NCBI GenBank assembly: GCA_020055645.1
Contig: CM034548.1
Location: forward strand, 22,040,701-22,104,700
Direction of reading: 5' to 3'
DNA from: Tomocerus qinae
Taxonomy: Eukaryota > Arthropoda > Collembola > Entomobryomorpha > Tomoceridae
Length of the DNA stretch: 64,000 nt
Numbering within the stretch: position 1 is the first letter of the stretch; each line of letters begins with the position of its first letter. Shown piece after piece: positions 13,401 to 24,883 of this stretch. Below the pieces are notes generated by a model. That model was given only the letters and a program-made list of their open reading frames with translations, did not search any database and was not told the origin of the DNA. The position numbers and the translations under genes were made by a program.

Positions 13401-15831
13401 TTACTACATTTTGTTGACCCATTAATATTAAATCAGTAGGATGGTATTTCTTTTGGATGTCCCTGTATGTCATATGAATGAATTACATACAGCAGGTAGC
13501 TTAAATATTGAAATTTTTAGATTGACAGGGAAATAGAATACTTACACATGTATCAATATAATGTGACATCATGAAGTCTTTGGCACGTTTACCAAACGAC
13601 TTATTTGGAAGCATTCAATCGTATCTATTCCTGATCTCTTATGAAACATTTTACTAAAAAGTATCTACCTGTACCTACGGACATGTATCACAAGCTCTCA
13701 TTGTCAACTCTACTTTTGAATTTGAGATCATGTCGTCTGCAGCAGTCCGCATCCGTAACGTAACCGATTTTCCATACTCCAATTCGTCAACATACTCGTA
13801 ATCAGGATCACTCCTTCTTTTCAATACACTTGCAAATTTCTAGTTCGTTTAATAATCGGTTAGTCTCAATTTTCAATCTCTACCTTTACTTACGTTCTTT
13901 CTAATACGTCTTTATAACCACGATAGAAGAAAGACTATACACAAAAACAAACATAAGAAAGATTCAATTGCAATAAAACCTGCATAGGTTGTTTAAGTTG
14001 ACACTGATATATTACAATAAATTATGGGTTGGAAAATGACATGAATCTTTAGTCTTAGAGATCAGTAATCTGTGTATACATATTCCTATTTATACGAATT
14101 CTAACTGACAGTATTTCATAGGAAATACTATGCGTGTGCATTTTTATGAATTTTGCTTGCAGTCATACGTTCATGGTTATGGTTTAGCTTAAGCTCTAGC
14201 CATAGTTTACGAATTGCCTTTCCCACCTGTGGCGGAAATACGCTGAATTAATTGTAGCTCAAATTATGATGGCCGACACCCCCATTTGCTAAAAAACATG
14301 GACAATTAATTAAAAGCCTTATTGACCCAGTTTTAACTGATTAACAAAAAATTAATTATTTTCCAAAACATCCAATTCATGCATAAGGATATCATAGCTT
14401 AGGAACGCATGCACCATGAAGAAAAATCAAACTATTGTTTAGTAAATACGCCAATAAGTACTAATTCATGATTAACATCCAATCTCTGGTATTTTGACCT
14501 ACCTACCTATAATTTTCTTGCTACATTTACATATTGAGGTCATTAAAAAGTTAAGTCTTTGAAACCTCAATAGTGCAGTCGCATTTATTTTATGCCAGTC
14601 AATTGCTACTAGATTAAATTACCTTTTAGAAATCTTGAAGAAAGTATTTCCTACAGCAACTGCAACTACCTTAACACAAGTGAATTTAAAATTAGATTAT
14701 GATGATCATTTTAAACATTACTCGCCGCACGTTAAAATTTACGAGAAAAAATGGGAGACTTTTTTGCAGTGAAATAAATAACTACATATTTGTACCAGAT
14801 CGTCAACCAAAACGCATTCTTATTTCAGCGCAGTATTAATACAAATAGCAATGATCTTCGTCTTTCTGATCCTGGAATAGTCGAAGAGGGTGTGTAGTTT
14901 GCGAGAGAAAAGCATACAGATTCTATTTAGTAGCTTAACGGGTTGAATACATAGAAGATGCCCTCCCGCATCCGGGAACAGGAAGCTTTCGTTACAGACC
15001 TAGCATAATATCCTGATACCGTTGCTGCCCAATGCTGAATTTGGTGAATGCTCCTTCCTCATCTTTGCAAGGAGTATTCTCCTGAGAGCAAGAAGCTAGT
15101 TCTCCTCTTTGCCATACAATAATAAAGCTCGGGATTGTTTCACTTTGATGGCTCTCCATCATAATTTCGTTCCTCTGGGATTGCCCGGACAGGGAATTAT
15201 ATCGATTTTCCCCTTATCTGGAGAAAAATAGCAAGCAACCTGTGAAACAATAATATCCCGTATCGATAAGGATATAATGATACTGCCAAATCTAATTCAA
15301 AAGATTTGTATGACTAATCACAAAAATCTACATAACAGTTTCTAAAACCGAAAAAATTGTATGCATATTTTAGGCGTTAAAAACTTAATGGAAATATAAA
15401 TTCTCAAAATTTATTTGTAACAATTCCCGCACCATTTATTTGTAGTTTAAATTGTTTCACTTAACTAAATAATTACATAAATTTTAATATATGTTACAAA
15501 GGCAATTAATATAATCACATTATGCTGTGCTGTAAAATGAAGTACAAATTAAAATGAAATTATTTTGTAGAAGTAGAAACACTGTCAGTTGGGCCCAGGA
15601 ATTGATTTTGTATTATTTTTCGAGTATATCGCAATGAATTGCAGTTAAAGTTGATATCTATAAAATTTTAAAAGCTGGCATACTATTATATGTATAAAAA
15701 ATTAACTGCTCGTTACAGTGTAAACATAACCCCAACTAGTACAAAAAAGTTCTAAACATGAAACTTTAGTACTGTCAACTAAGAATACCATTTAACTGCC
15801 ATTTCATATTTCAGATTCACTGGTAAATATT
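10437..15831. other. intergenic region between genes A and B
   Basis: No convincing exon. The first ~430 bp are the probable promoter and leader of gene A; the plus strand is G-rich to ~10,870 and then turns C-rich to ~11,550. A candidate DNA-transposon remnant lies at 13159-13467. An imperfect inverted repeat (CGGGATTGTTTCAC at 15130 against GTGAAACAATAATATCCCG at 15242) sits in a slightly GC-richer patch at 14.93-15.26 kb. The open frames here, such as 11944-12159, show no splice or protein signal. Confidence 0.5.
13159..13467. mobile_element. candidate non-autonomous DNA transposon with TA-flanked inverted ends
   Basis: The left end reads TACAGGGTCGTC and the right end, on the opposite strand, TACAGGGACATC; 10 of 12 positions agree and about 17 of the first 24. 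TA sits at both borders, as for Tc1/mariner-type insertions, and CAGGG ends are common in such elements. The 309-bp interior holds a 64-codon frame (13196-13390, plus) ending with several Cys residues, which I do not recognise as a transposase. The ends are imperfect, so this is an old copy at best. Confidence 0.4.
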
Positions 15832-18386
15832 TCAACCGGCACAAATAATATCATATTTACAAGACAGTTTACTTCCTCTCATTTTTCGGCTGAGTAACTG
15901 CTCAACAAATTCTACATCTTCTTTATTAAACTCCAACGCTTCCTTAAACACGTCCCTGGGAATACAAAAAAAGGAAAATTATTATTGAAAATTTTTATTC
16001 GACATAGTTTGTGTTTTATGAAAAATCCTTATTTTGCTTAAGTAGGTAAACACCAATGGGAAATTAGGAAAAAAGGATATGAATCCCTGTTTTTGCCAAC
16101 TTTATTTGATACTATTACAATTCACAATGCATGTATATGGGCGAAATTGGTAAAAGTTATAATTGATTTACTATCTTAATTTCTGAAATTAAAATCGCAT
16201 TACATTAAAATATTTGACATTAAATCCTGGTAATAAACTAAATCAAACATGGCCATGCAAAGTGTAAATATTGGGCTGCGTGCAAGTATAGGGATTGTAT
16301 ACAATTACTCGTTGGGTCAACATCGCCAATGGGATGTTAATAATTGTGCATAGTGAATACGCAAGAGAATCATACAAGATCTTCCGGATGGATCTAGCTA
16401 ATAGCATATTCATTACAATGCAAACAAAAGTGTGCCTGTAAATGTGCAGATGCTTTTTGCTGAAATCTGTAAGCTGTAAATGGGATTCAACATGGTTAAT
16501 AGTAGAAAAGGTTTCTTACAGTAGATGAGGTTTTTTGCCAATGAATTCGACAAGTTGGCAGAGTTTAAGATGTCGACAGTAAAGTGACCCAATTCGTTCC
16601 AGTTCTTCAATCTGATCCCAAATGTATTCTAATTCGTGCATTACAATCTGTACATTATTCTCTCTGACAGAACGCAATTTCCTTGCGTGTTCGCGACTGT
16701 CGTAGTTAGAATTGAGAGGCATTTGTGTAAGTTGAACTTGTTGTCTGTAAGAACTCTTGCTACCAATCAGGTAAGTGTCATGGTTTGGGAAGGCTCTTCC
16801 TGTGTTATTTCGATTGAGCGATTGTTGAAGTAGGAGGCCCAGATATCTACATGGCGTTCAAAATTATTTAGGTTAATAATGCTATCCAAATTAACTTGTT
16901 CTAATCCATTCAGCTTAACTCACGTAAGAAATGCTAATCCACCCAAAATGGAGAATGGGTCCATGATACCATTTCCTCCTCCTCCGTATCCCCCGCCACT
17001 GCCACCGTACCCTCCGCCACCTCCTCCATACCCTCCGTGTCCCTTCGCCGTCCCATAACTACTGTACCCTTTGCATACAACATAAAAAAATTGAGAATAC
17101 GAATTTAAATCACGATTAAATTACGGAGATCGTAAGGTATGCCTTTACTGCTGCCACTTGGGTAGTTATCGTCATAGCCGCCATATTTTTTGTAACTGTG
17201 TTTGCTTCCTCCACCTCCACCTACTCCTCCACCTACTCCTCCACCTCCGCTCCCTTTGTTGCCAGTGCCATAACTCTTCAAAGAGTAATAGTCTTCATAG
17301 CCCTTTCCGTATGAAGAAGTATCGTATGAGTCATGTCCGTAAAGTCTACATTACATTAAATACACAAAAATAATTTTTATATGCCGACAGGGAAAGCAAA
17401 GGTAATTCGTCCATGTTATCAGGACATGGATAAATAGAATTATTGAATAGGGATATTTTATATGAATAGAAAAACCCATATTGGTCGTATCCTTGTTCAT
17501 AGCCGGTTCTATCTGGACTGACGATTTCACCTTTCCTCAACCTTGTTCGACGACTTGATTGTGAGATATCTAGGTTGGGATACTTTTTATGTCCTTTGCT
17601 TGTAGCGTCAGGTTCTTGATCACTTTTTACAAATGTATTATCTTGGTCATCAGCTCGAGACTGAATCGATAATGAATCATCGGCAGAAAATTTGGAGAAT
17701 TCCGGAAGATTTCTCAGAAACTGATCAATATTGGAATGATCTAAAAGATTTTCTATTAATTTCCAACGGGATTCTGCGTGTTCATTTAGTTTCATCGAAT
17801 TGATTACAGAAGTGGGAACTCCAATAGTGTCACTAAAAGGTATCAATGTCGTTAACATGGAATTGTATTTTGTTGTAAGGTAGTTTCTTAAGCCAGGATT
17901 CAATTTCCCACGAATTTTAATCAGTTTTTTTAGCATTTCCGTCCTGGGAATCAATTTCGTTAGCAATGCGTCCCGAGATGGTTTCGAGGATAACAACGAA
18001 GTATAACCATCCCAAGATTCACTCAGTTTATCAGTTCTTATCTCTGATAAAGACGTTATATCATTAGATTCGTTTTTGGCAGCTTCCGAACGAAATACAT
18101 CAGACAAATTAGGAGAAGGCCCAGTTCTCCAAGGATTAGAATTCGTATTTATATCGTGGAGTACCAAAGATGTATTACTTGCTATTTTATTTTCCGGCTC
18201 CTTTACTCGGTTTTTTTGCTCAAGTCTGTCTCTAAGAAGATGCAAGTTTGCTATTTTTTGTCTTGCATACTCACCAATCGATTGTGAGGAATTAGAGATC
18301 CCACTTAATAGTTTAGCCCATCTTGTCGGTTCGCGTCCACCGACCAATGCACAAAATACAAGCAAGGATAGGCTGAAGTACCACAT
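15832..18386 (-). CDS. gene B: Gly/Tyr-rich secreted or membrane protein with four-Cys module
   Basis: Exons on the minus strand: 18386-17476, 17345-17149, 17068-16924, 16846-16520, 15955-15832. Phases close to 567 aa. A signal peptide (MWYFSLSLLVFCALVGG) precedes ~280 residues of charged, partly helical sequence. Exons 1-3 then give Tyr/Gly repeats (YEQGYDQYG, GGGGVGGGVGGGGG, GYGGGGGGYGG), followed by DPFSILGGLAF running across an intron into a hydrophobic segment (~405-426). The C-terminal module has Cys 508/514 and Cys 559/565, with a phase-2 intron between the pairs as in genes A and C. The protein ends very soon after its last Cys. The exon-1 donor (GG|GTTTTT) is weak; it is chosen because phase and sequence join smoothly to exon 2. 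The exon 3 donor (GTGAGT) and exon 4 donor (GTAAGA) are good. Function unknown; probably a duplicate of its neighbours. Confidence 0.8.
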
Positions 18387-19858
18387 TCCAATTATTTTAT
18401 TAACCCGAAATGAACTTCACAAATTATTTGTTTTTCCACCAACTGCGTAATAAATATTTTATCTATTTGACGAAATGTTTCATTTTCGACTTTTAATATA
18501 TTGACAGATGAGATTCGCCTAAATGAACTCAGGAGGGCCAAAACTGGAATGTAACTGGGTTTTTGAAAATTAGATGACGGAGTAGATTGTCCCTTATGCT
18601 GTCACTTGTTGAAAAACTCAATAACTAAACTGAGTGTGATGCAATATGAAGATATTTGAGAAATACAAGATGAATCGAGACAGAGTTGGATGTTTAGCCG
18701 TATCTTTTGCGACAACTTTTGGTGCTAGTTCCGCTACTCCGTCCACAATGATTTCCCAGCATCATAGGAAGTTAAATTACAGCTTTTTCATGCATCGGGA
18801 CACACTGTCTATCTTGCTACATGGAGGAACATTATATATAGATGCAAATAGGGATGAGAAGGCCTGCTGTCTGTACCTTTACCTCCGCCCCGTTGAATTC
18901 AATAGAATTTTGTCTGCAGTGGAGTAATAATGCTGAAAACATTTAAAGTTACATAAAGTTTGTTTCTGTTACTCCCTTCGGATTAAAGAACCTTAGTCAT
19001 TAGTCAATTACATGATTAACAATAGTAAGTATACCAACTGATGCTAACTAGCTGACAAAACCCAATAGAACGTAAATAGCTATTTAAACAATAATGTTTG
19101 AGTATAATATAAGGAAATGTGAGTGAAAATTTTCAACTCATTGCGAATCCATAACGGTTTCCACGATCTTTTATTCAAGTTTACTGTTTAAATATATATA
19201 AGGTTTGCCTGTGCATACAAATTACTATTGCGGGTAGGTATATAAATAAATTCAATTACATCTACGTGTGAGAATTAGGTAGCTATGCATTTACCTAATA
19301 TTATGATTTGTGTAGATATAAATAGCAGACTGGTGTGAAAGAAAACCAAAAGAAACTCTTTTGGTACAATTAACACTGTAGTCGTTTCTTATAAGTGCTT
19401 TCAGGTGTGTGACAAATCTACTTAGCAATAGAATCACACGGTGTATGCTTTCTTTCGGAAAGAGTTTGATCATCATCAAGTCAAAGCCATGTAAATACAA
19501 ATCCTACACATTTAAAGTAGACACAATCTCGTTGCCAATAGTTGATAGGAAATATGTAGGTTTGTATTTGTACTCACTTGCTCGTATAATATAACAAAAC
19601 ATCCATTTTTGCAAACTAGACAATGATATTCTCAACAAAGGTTAGCAAATGTAACTGAGATTCAGTTACGGTGATAAAATCAAAACAATAGTATCTATGA
19701 ATGAATGGGAAGAATAATGTTTCTATGATCAAGCATGAATGTTTAATTTGTTGGTGGATTTATTTGCAGACATTGTGAGAAAAGACGACGGCCCCAGTGC
19801 CAACAGTCCAACATATTTACAAATTGCCGTGACCTGGATGCAGACGCTCCTCTGTCGC
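18387..19858. other. intergenic region between genes B and C
   Basis: This holds the upstream region of gene B and the 3' flank of gene C. A minus-strand AATAAA (plus TTTATT at 19759-19764) about 95 nt past the gene C stop is a likely polyadenylation signal. A 93-codon plus-strand frame at 18646-18927 has no splice or domain support. Nothing else is seen. Confidence 0.5.
19759..19764 (-). terminator. polyadenylation signal AATAAA for gene C
   Basis: A canonical AATAAA on the minus strand, ~95 nt downstream of the gene C stop codon at 19859. The position fits a short 3' UTR. Confidence 0.5.
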
Positions 19859-20821
19859 CTACCGGAAGTGGTGGATCTGCTTTTCATTGCTTGAGTTGTC
19901 AGTTTCACAGAAGCCGTAAGGAACCATTGAATTGCAGCTTTCTGGATTCCCAACAGTTCCCTCGATTATATTCAGCAGTTCAGGACCATTATTCATAAAC
20001 CGCCCCAACGCAGAGCTAAGCACAATCAGAAAAATTATTTTTTACCATTAAATCCAAAAAATCCCCTTTTACTGTCCACTGTTTATAGCTTACACGACAA
20101 TTCCTCCAAATTGAGATTTCATAGAACGAGCAGCTAGTGGAGAACTTGCTAGAGTTTCGCAAGCCATTTTTCTAATGCACTGAAACTGGACAGGATCTCT
20201 TCTGTAAGCCTGTAGCCATTGAGAGAGTCCGGATTTCTCACGAATTTCCCTCACCGTCCGACTTTTCACTCCAAGATTCTCGAACCACTTGGAATTTGTG
20301 ACCCATTCGCTAATTTTACTGACAATTTCAGGGATTTTCTCAGAGTCTAAATTGAATGGTAGATTCAGTTTGGACTGTCCCATTGACCGTCTCACTAAAA
20401 AAAATAAAAATCATAGGTAATTCATTGGAATAAGGAAAAATTGCCTAAAAAGCTCAACTATTGCATGGGGAAGGATTCTACGTTAAGTTAAATTGTGCTT
20501 ACAACTGCCTCCCAACAGCTCGAAGAATAAAGCTCCAAAGAGAGCAGCGAAGCCTGCTACTGCAATTAACGAGTATATATCATACCCACCCCCTCCGCCA
20601 TGTGGGCTATGACCCCACCCGTACTGTCGGCTGGATACCGCCTGTCCCTGGCCATAGTCGGATCCTCCCATCCTCTGCACATTCTTCGGATTCAGGAAAT
20701 TGGCTGCTACTTTTCTCTTCAGCAGATTCCACACAAAAGAGTCATCAGAATAGCCCGCACTGATACAAATAACTAAACAAAACGTCGCCAGGAATGACGC
20801 TGCACTGGGGTTTCTGAACAT
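19859..20821 (-). CDS. gene C: short paralog with signal peptide, hydrophobic segment and four-Cys module
   Basis: Exons on the minus strand: 20821-20503, 20394-20094, 20015-19859. Phases close to 258 aa. Signal peptide ~1-22 (MFRNPSAASFLATFCLV), a short linker, GGGGG at 75-79, hydrophobic segment DIYSLIAVAGFAALFGALFF (81-100), a helical region with a WLQAYRRDP motif, then Cys 179/185 (C-I-R-K-M-A-C-E) and Cys 234/242. It is the compact version of genes A and B: the long N-terminal region is absent, while the C-x5-C pair, a 48-residue gap, the second pair and the phase-2 intron between them are kept. The C-x5-C-E spacing resembles the DM4/DM12 family. An in-frame ATG lies 11 codons upstream (20854) in a poor context; the chosen ATG has A at -3 and opens the signal peptide. 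Function unknown. Confidence 0.87.
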
Positions 20822-20948
20822 TTTATGTAATAACACTGAGCAACAAAATTTCATAAAAATCTGTTTGCTATCTAACAAAAATAAGCCGATGTATTGATAG
20901 CTGTCGTGATCTATTGACTATGAACACAATGTCACGGCAATCGTTTCG

Positions 20949-20955
20949 TTTTATA
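20949..20955 (-). promoter_or_regulatory. TATA box of gene C
   Basis: TATAAAA on the minus strand. An initiator-like TTCATA places a start near 20921, 34 nt from the box, and leaves a leader of ~100 nt before the ATG at 20821. Confidence 0.6.
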
Positions 20956-22959
20956 CCTGGATTCATTTTATCACTTGACTAACTATCAGTCAAAAACCAT
21001 TAATCTGACACTAACATCAATGTTTCCGAATCATTAACCCACCCGTGACGATTGACACGTTTCTTAGATACTCGTATTATAGCAAGATTGATGTGGTTTC
21101 ATCGACCACTCATGCACATCATGCATTCACTCACATGTGGACTCTATAACACAAATAAATGCTAATCTATGAACTACATACTTACTTTTTGACATATTTC
21201 TTCCAAACTATATACTATTATTATTGTTAGCTAATACTAAGAAACGTTAATTGCCAAGATTCGAGTTTTTACTACACACTTCTTCCAAAAGGATGATGCA
21301 CAAATGTTTCGTTTCCGTATCTCCGGCTATTACGTCCTCTTTTATACTATTTGCCTATATCCAACCCAAAAACATTCAAATTCAATATCTATCACATTCT
21401 TAACGTTTCTTTATATATTTGTGGCCAACATGCAAAAATGGAATTGATATAATATGCGTAAAGTTGTCCCTATATACATACCTATATTTCAGTGGCACAA
21501 AGCTACCATCTAACTAATTCATCCTGCAGGCTCTTTCCACACAGAAAAAATACTACTGAATAAATAAAGGTAGCTCACATCAGATCAGCCAAAACTGAAC
21601 CTATTTTAATCTAATTTATGGTTGCTCAATATGGCAAAACCGTTTTGTCCCTAATCTTCATCGATCTGTCTATATTATTAGACATTTCTTCCTCAAACCT
21701 TTTGAAATGAGGTTTTCTCTTCTGATTCATTCATAAGCTACAATTATCTGTCTCTCACTCACGTAATGTCTGTCTATGTCTGCTCTACGCCCATCTACAA
21801 ATACCAATTTAGTAGTCTACATATCTTATAGCGTTTTTGCCATTTATAGTCTACCTGCTCTTCAAAATTACTGTTAATGTTGGTAGGTATTTTATGTTGA
21901 TTTAAGGTTAGCATTGGGTTGGGTTTACATTGCTCTATTAAAAAATGTTACTTGTATCCTTTAAACCTTGGTCGATCATTGATTCTCACTCACTGTTCAT
22001 GGTTTTTAATAAAATTGAATAATTTTAAGGTATCCAATACTTACAACAATCAAGATGTATACTAATACTAATACTTCAAAAATTGATTGAATGCTACACA
22101 TTGATAAAGCAATGACAAAACATCTTTAAATTTAAAATTTAAATAGATTTAAGGATTAAATTCACCTTAAAAAAACTTTTTGATGAGTAAAAATGAATTG
22201 CATAAAATTGAATGAATGAATTTCATAATATTTAAAGTTTTTACATATACAATTATTTTAGAAAATAAGTAAATATATAGATGCCTATAACTAGTAGGCC
22301 CCAGCATGAGTGACTTGATTCAAAAGGTAGGCTTCCAGCATAATTATGCGCATATTGGTCAGATATTATTAGTAACCGGAAAATAACTTGTAAAACTGTT
22401 AAATGTCAAATACCTTCAATAAATCAAGTTTAGCCACAAAAAGGTGAAATTCATTGGAGCAAATTCCGTAAATTAGTCGCGTCCATAGGTTATTGCATTA
22501 CGTCTCTTTTTGAAGTTACCAAGTGAAACTGACCAATAAAGATGAGACAAGAATGGACATGGACCATTTTCTAACTTCATTGCATTGCTTCTTTCTATAC
22601 TCTCACAAAGTGAATCCCAATACTAAATCTCAACGTCTCATCAACGCATCGTAAACCAAAAGGGCTAATGCGACTTTACAATATAATATTATTGCAATAT
22701 GCAATCGTATACTTATCTTATGCATTTACGTTACGCACCTGGAGATCTTTGTTTGCTGTTGCGGCAATCACCAATGAAGCTATATTCTGCACCATAAATA
22801 TGTGCGGGAATGTTCAAAAACTACTTTGAGTTGAACAGTGGAAAGTGGAAATATGAAATAGTGGTGTGAAATAGTGTGAAATAATTGATAATATCGACTG
22901 AATTTAAAAGAATTTTCTAATTTTGCAAGGAGTTTATTCAATAAATATTTGATCTCATA
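20956..22959. other. intergenic region between gene C and MFAP1
   Basis: The two genes diverge from here. The plus strand is clearly C- and T-rich from ~20,960 to ~21,560. No exon, transposon or long repeat is visible. Confidence 0.55.
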
Positions 22960-24883
22960 ATGTCGATGAGAAAAGGTGATGCGTTATTGCCTATTCAATC
23001 GACGGCTGGTGCTGTTCCTGTCCGAAATGAAAAGGGTAATTTACAATTAAATTTTAAATTCAAAATTATATCATCAAAATAAATATTACAGTTTTCTTCA
23101 TTGTATAATATGTTTTTGTAGGACAAGTGTCTATGCAGAAAGTGAAGGTACATCGTTATGTATCGGGTAAACGTCCAGACTATGCTCCAAGGAGCTCAAG
23201 TGACGAAGAGAGTGACGATGAAGAATTTGTTGTTCCAGCAAGATTAAATAAGCAAGAAGAAGATACTTCTGAAGAACATAGAGTTGGTTTTTCTTAATTA
23301 TATTCTAGCTAAAAGATGTTTGATCACATTAAATCTATTATTTAAGTCAATTTAAAAAAATTATTTCCATAAATGTTTTAATCTATTAGAACATTTATTG
23401 AAAATAAGATTAGTCGATTTCTAAAATACATTTTTCTTAGATACCACAACATGACTTCTCGGAAGCGGAAAAAACTGATCCTCGTCTGCGGCGTTTGCAG
23501 AGTATGATGGAGATGCGTCGAAAACGACGGTAACTATATTTAAGGAAAAATTTAAGTATACTCCCATTGCAATGCTAATGTTTTAAATTGTGGGAATTAG
23601 AAACCAACAACTTGAATCAATGGATTCTGATGAAAGCGAAGGAGAAGAAAGACCTGGTAGGAGACATGACTCAGATTCAGAATCCGGTGATGAAATAATG
23701 GACGATGAAGAAATTGAAAGACGTCGAGCATTTATCCGACAAAGGGCTTTGGAGAAATTGGAAGAAGAAGAAATTCTCACAAAAGAAGAAGAGAAAGTAT
23801 CCGGAAGTGAAGAAAGCGAATCTGAATATGAAGAATATACAGGTAAACAACAAAAAATATTGTATCATTTGTCGTTATTGGGATCAAAATCTAACTTTTC
23901 CTATATTCTTTGTATTCGCAATTTTCAGATTCGGAAGAAGAAGCAAGACCTCGTTTGAAACCTGTTTTTGTGAGAAAAAAGGATCGGATAACGGTTAAAG
24001 AAAAAGATGCCACCGAGGAAAAAGAGCGACATATTGAAACAGAAGGTGCTCAAAAAGCAGAAGAGCGACGAAAAGAAACTCTTAAACTTTTAGAGGAAGA
24101 AATCCGGCGTGAGAGAGGAGGGATAAAGGAAGAGGAAGAAGACGCCACTACCAACGTCCCCAAACTAAGCGACGTATTGACAGACGATGAAAATGAAGAA
24201 CTTGAATTCGAGTCATGGAAACTTCGAGAAATTAAACGCATTAAGAGAGATCGGGAGGAAAGAGAAGCGTAAGAGGAAATAGCATATTTAATTAATGAAC
24301 TATTTTGTTATTTTGAGTATTCGAATGATAAATTAATTTTTTTGTAGCATTGAGAGAGAGAAAATGGAAATAGAACGTATGCATTCTTTGACGGAAGAGG
24401 AGAGAAGATTGGAAATGAAATTGAAACCGAAAGTTGTCATCAATAAAGCGGCTAAAGGAAAATATAAGTTCCTTCAAAAGTATTATCACAGAGGTGTCTT
24501 CTATTTGGTATGGTTTAATATTAGTGTTTATATATATTTGTTATCAGTGAAAATTAATATTCACCATTTCATTAAACGTTTGTTTTTCGATGGCTTTTGT
24601 ATTACAGGATAGGGACGATGATGTATTTAAACGGGATTATTCTGCCCCGACATTGGAAGACCATTTCGACAAAACTATATTACCTAAAGTAATGCAAGTG
24701 AAAAACTTTGGCAGGAGTGGAAGAACCAAGTACACACATTTGGTCGATCAAGATACAACTATATTTGAATCACCTTGGGTGTCGGAAACCACACAAAATC
24801 TCAAATTTCATGCCACTCAAGCTGCTGGCGTAAGACAAGTGTTTGACCGGCCATCGTCCAAGAAACGAAAGGATGTTGTATAA
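22960..24883 (+). CDS. MFAP1: microfibrillar-associated protein 1 homolog (spliceosomal MFAP1)
   Basis: Exons: 22960-23035, 23122-23282, 23441-23529, 23601-23842, 23929-24268, 24348-24507, 24608-24883; 447 aa, close to the vertebrate length. It matches MFAP1 throughout: [16 protein letters not shown] at the N-terminus, [25 protein letters not shown], an acidic middle ([23 protein letters not shown]), [32 protein letters not shown], and the highly conserved end with [40 protein letters not shown] and [13 protein letters not shown]1 is a nuclear protein of the activated spliceosome (B-complex-specific group), needed for pre-mRNA splicing, despite its name. The long charged middle is a helical, low-complexity region. 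Introns are 71 to 158 bp. The exon-2 donor (AGA|GTTGGT) is weak but keeps the frame. Nothing suggests a pseudogene. Confidence 0.97.

Noticed and set aside
15130-15260. Imperfect inverted repeat CGGGATTGTTTCAC / GTGAAACAATAATATCCCG
   Set aside because: The arms differ by a 5-bp gap, and no target duplication or further end similarity is seen.
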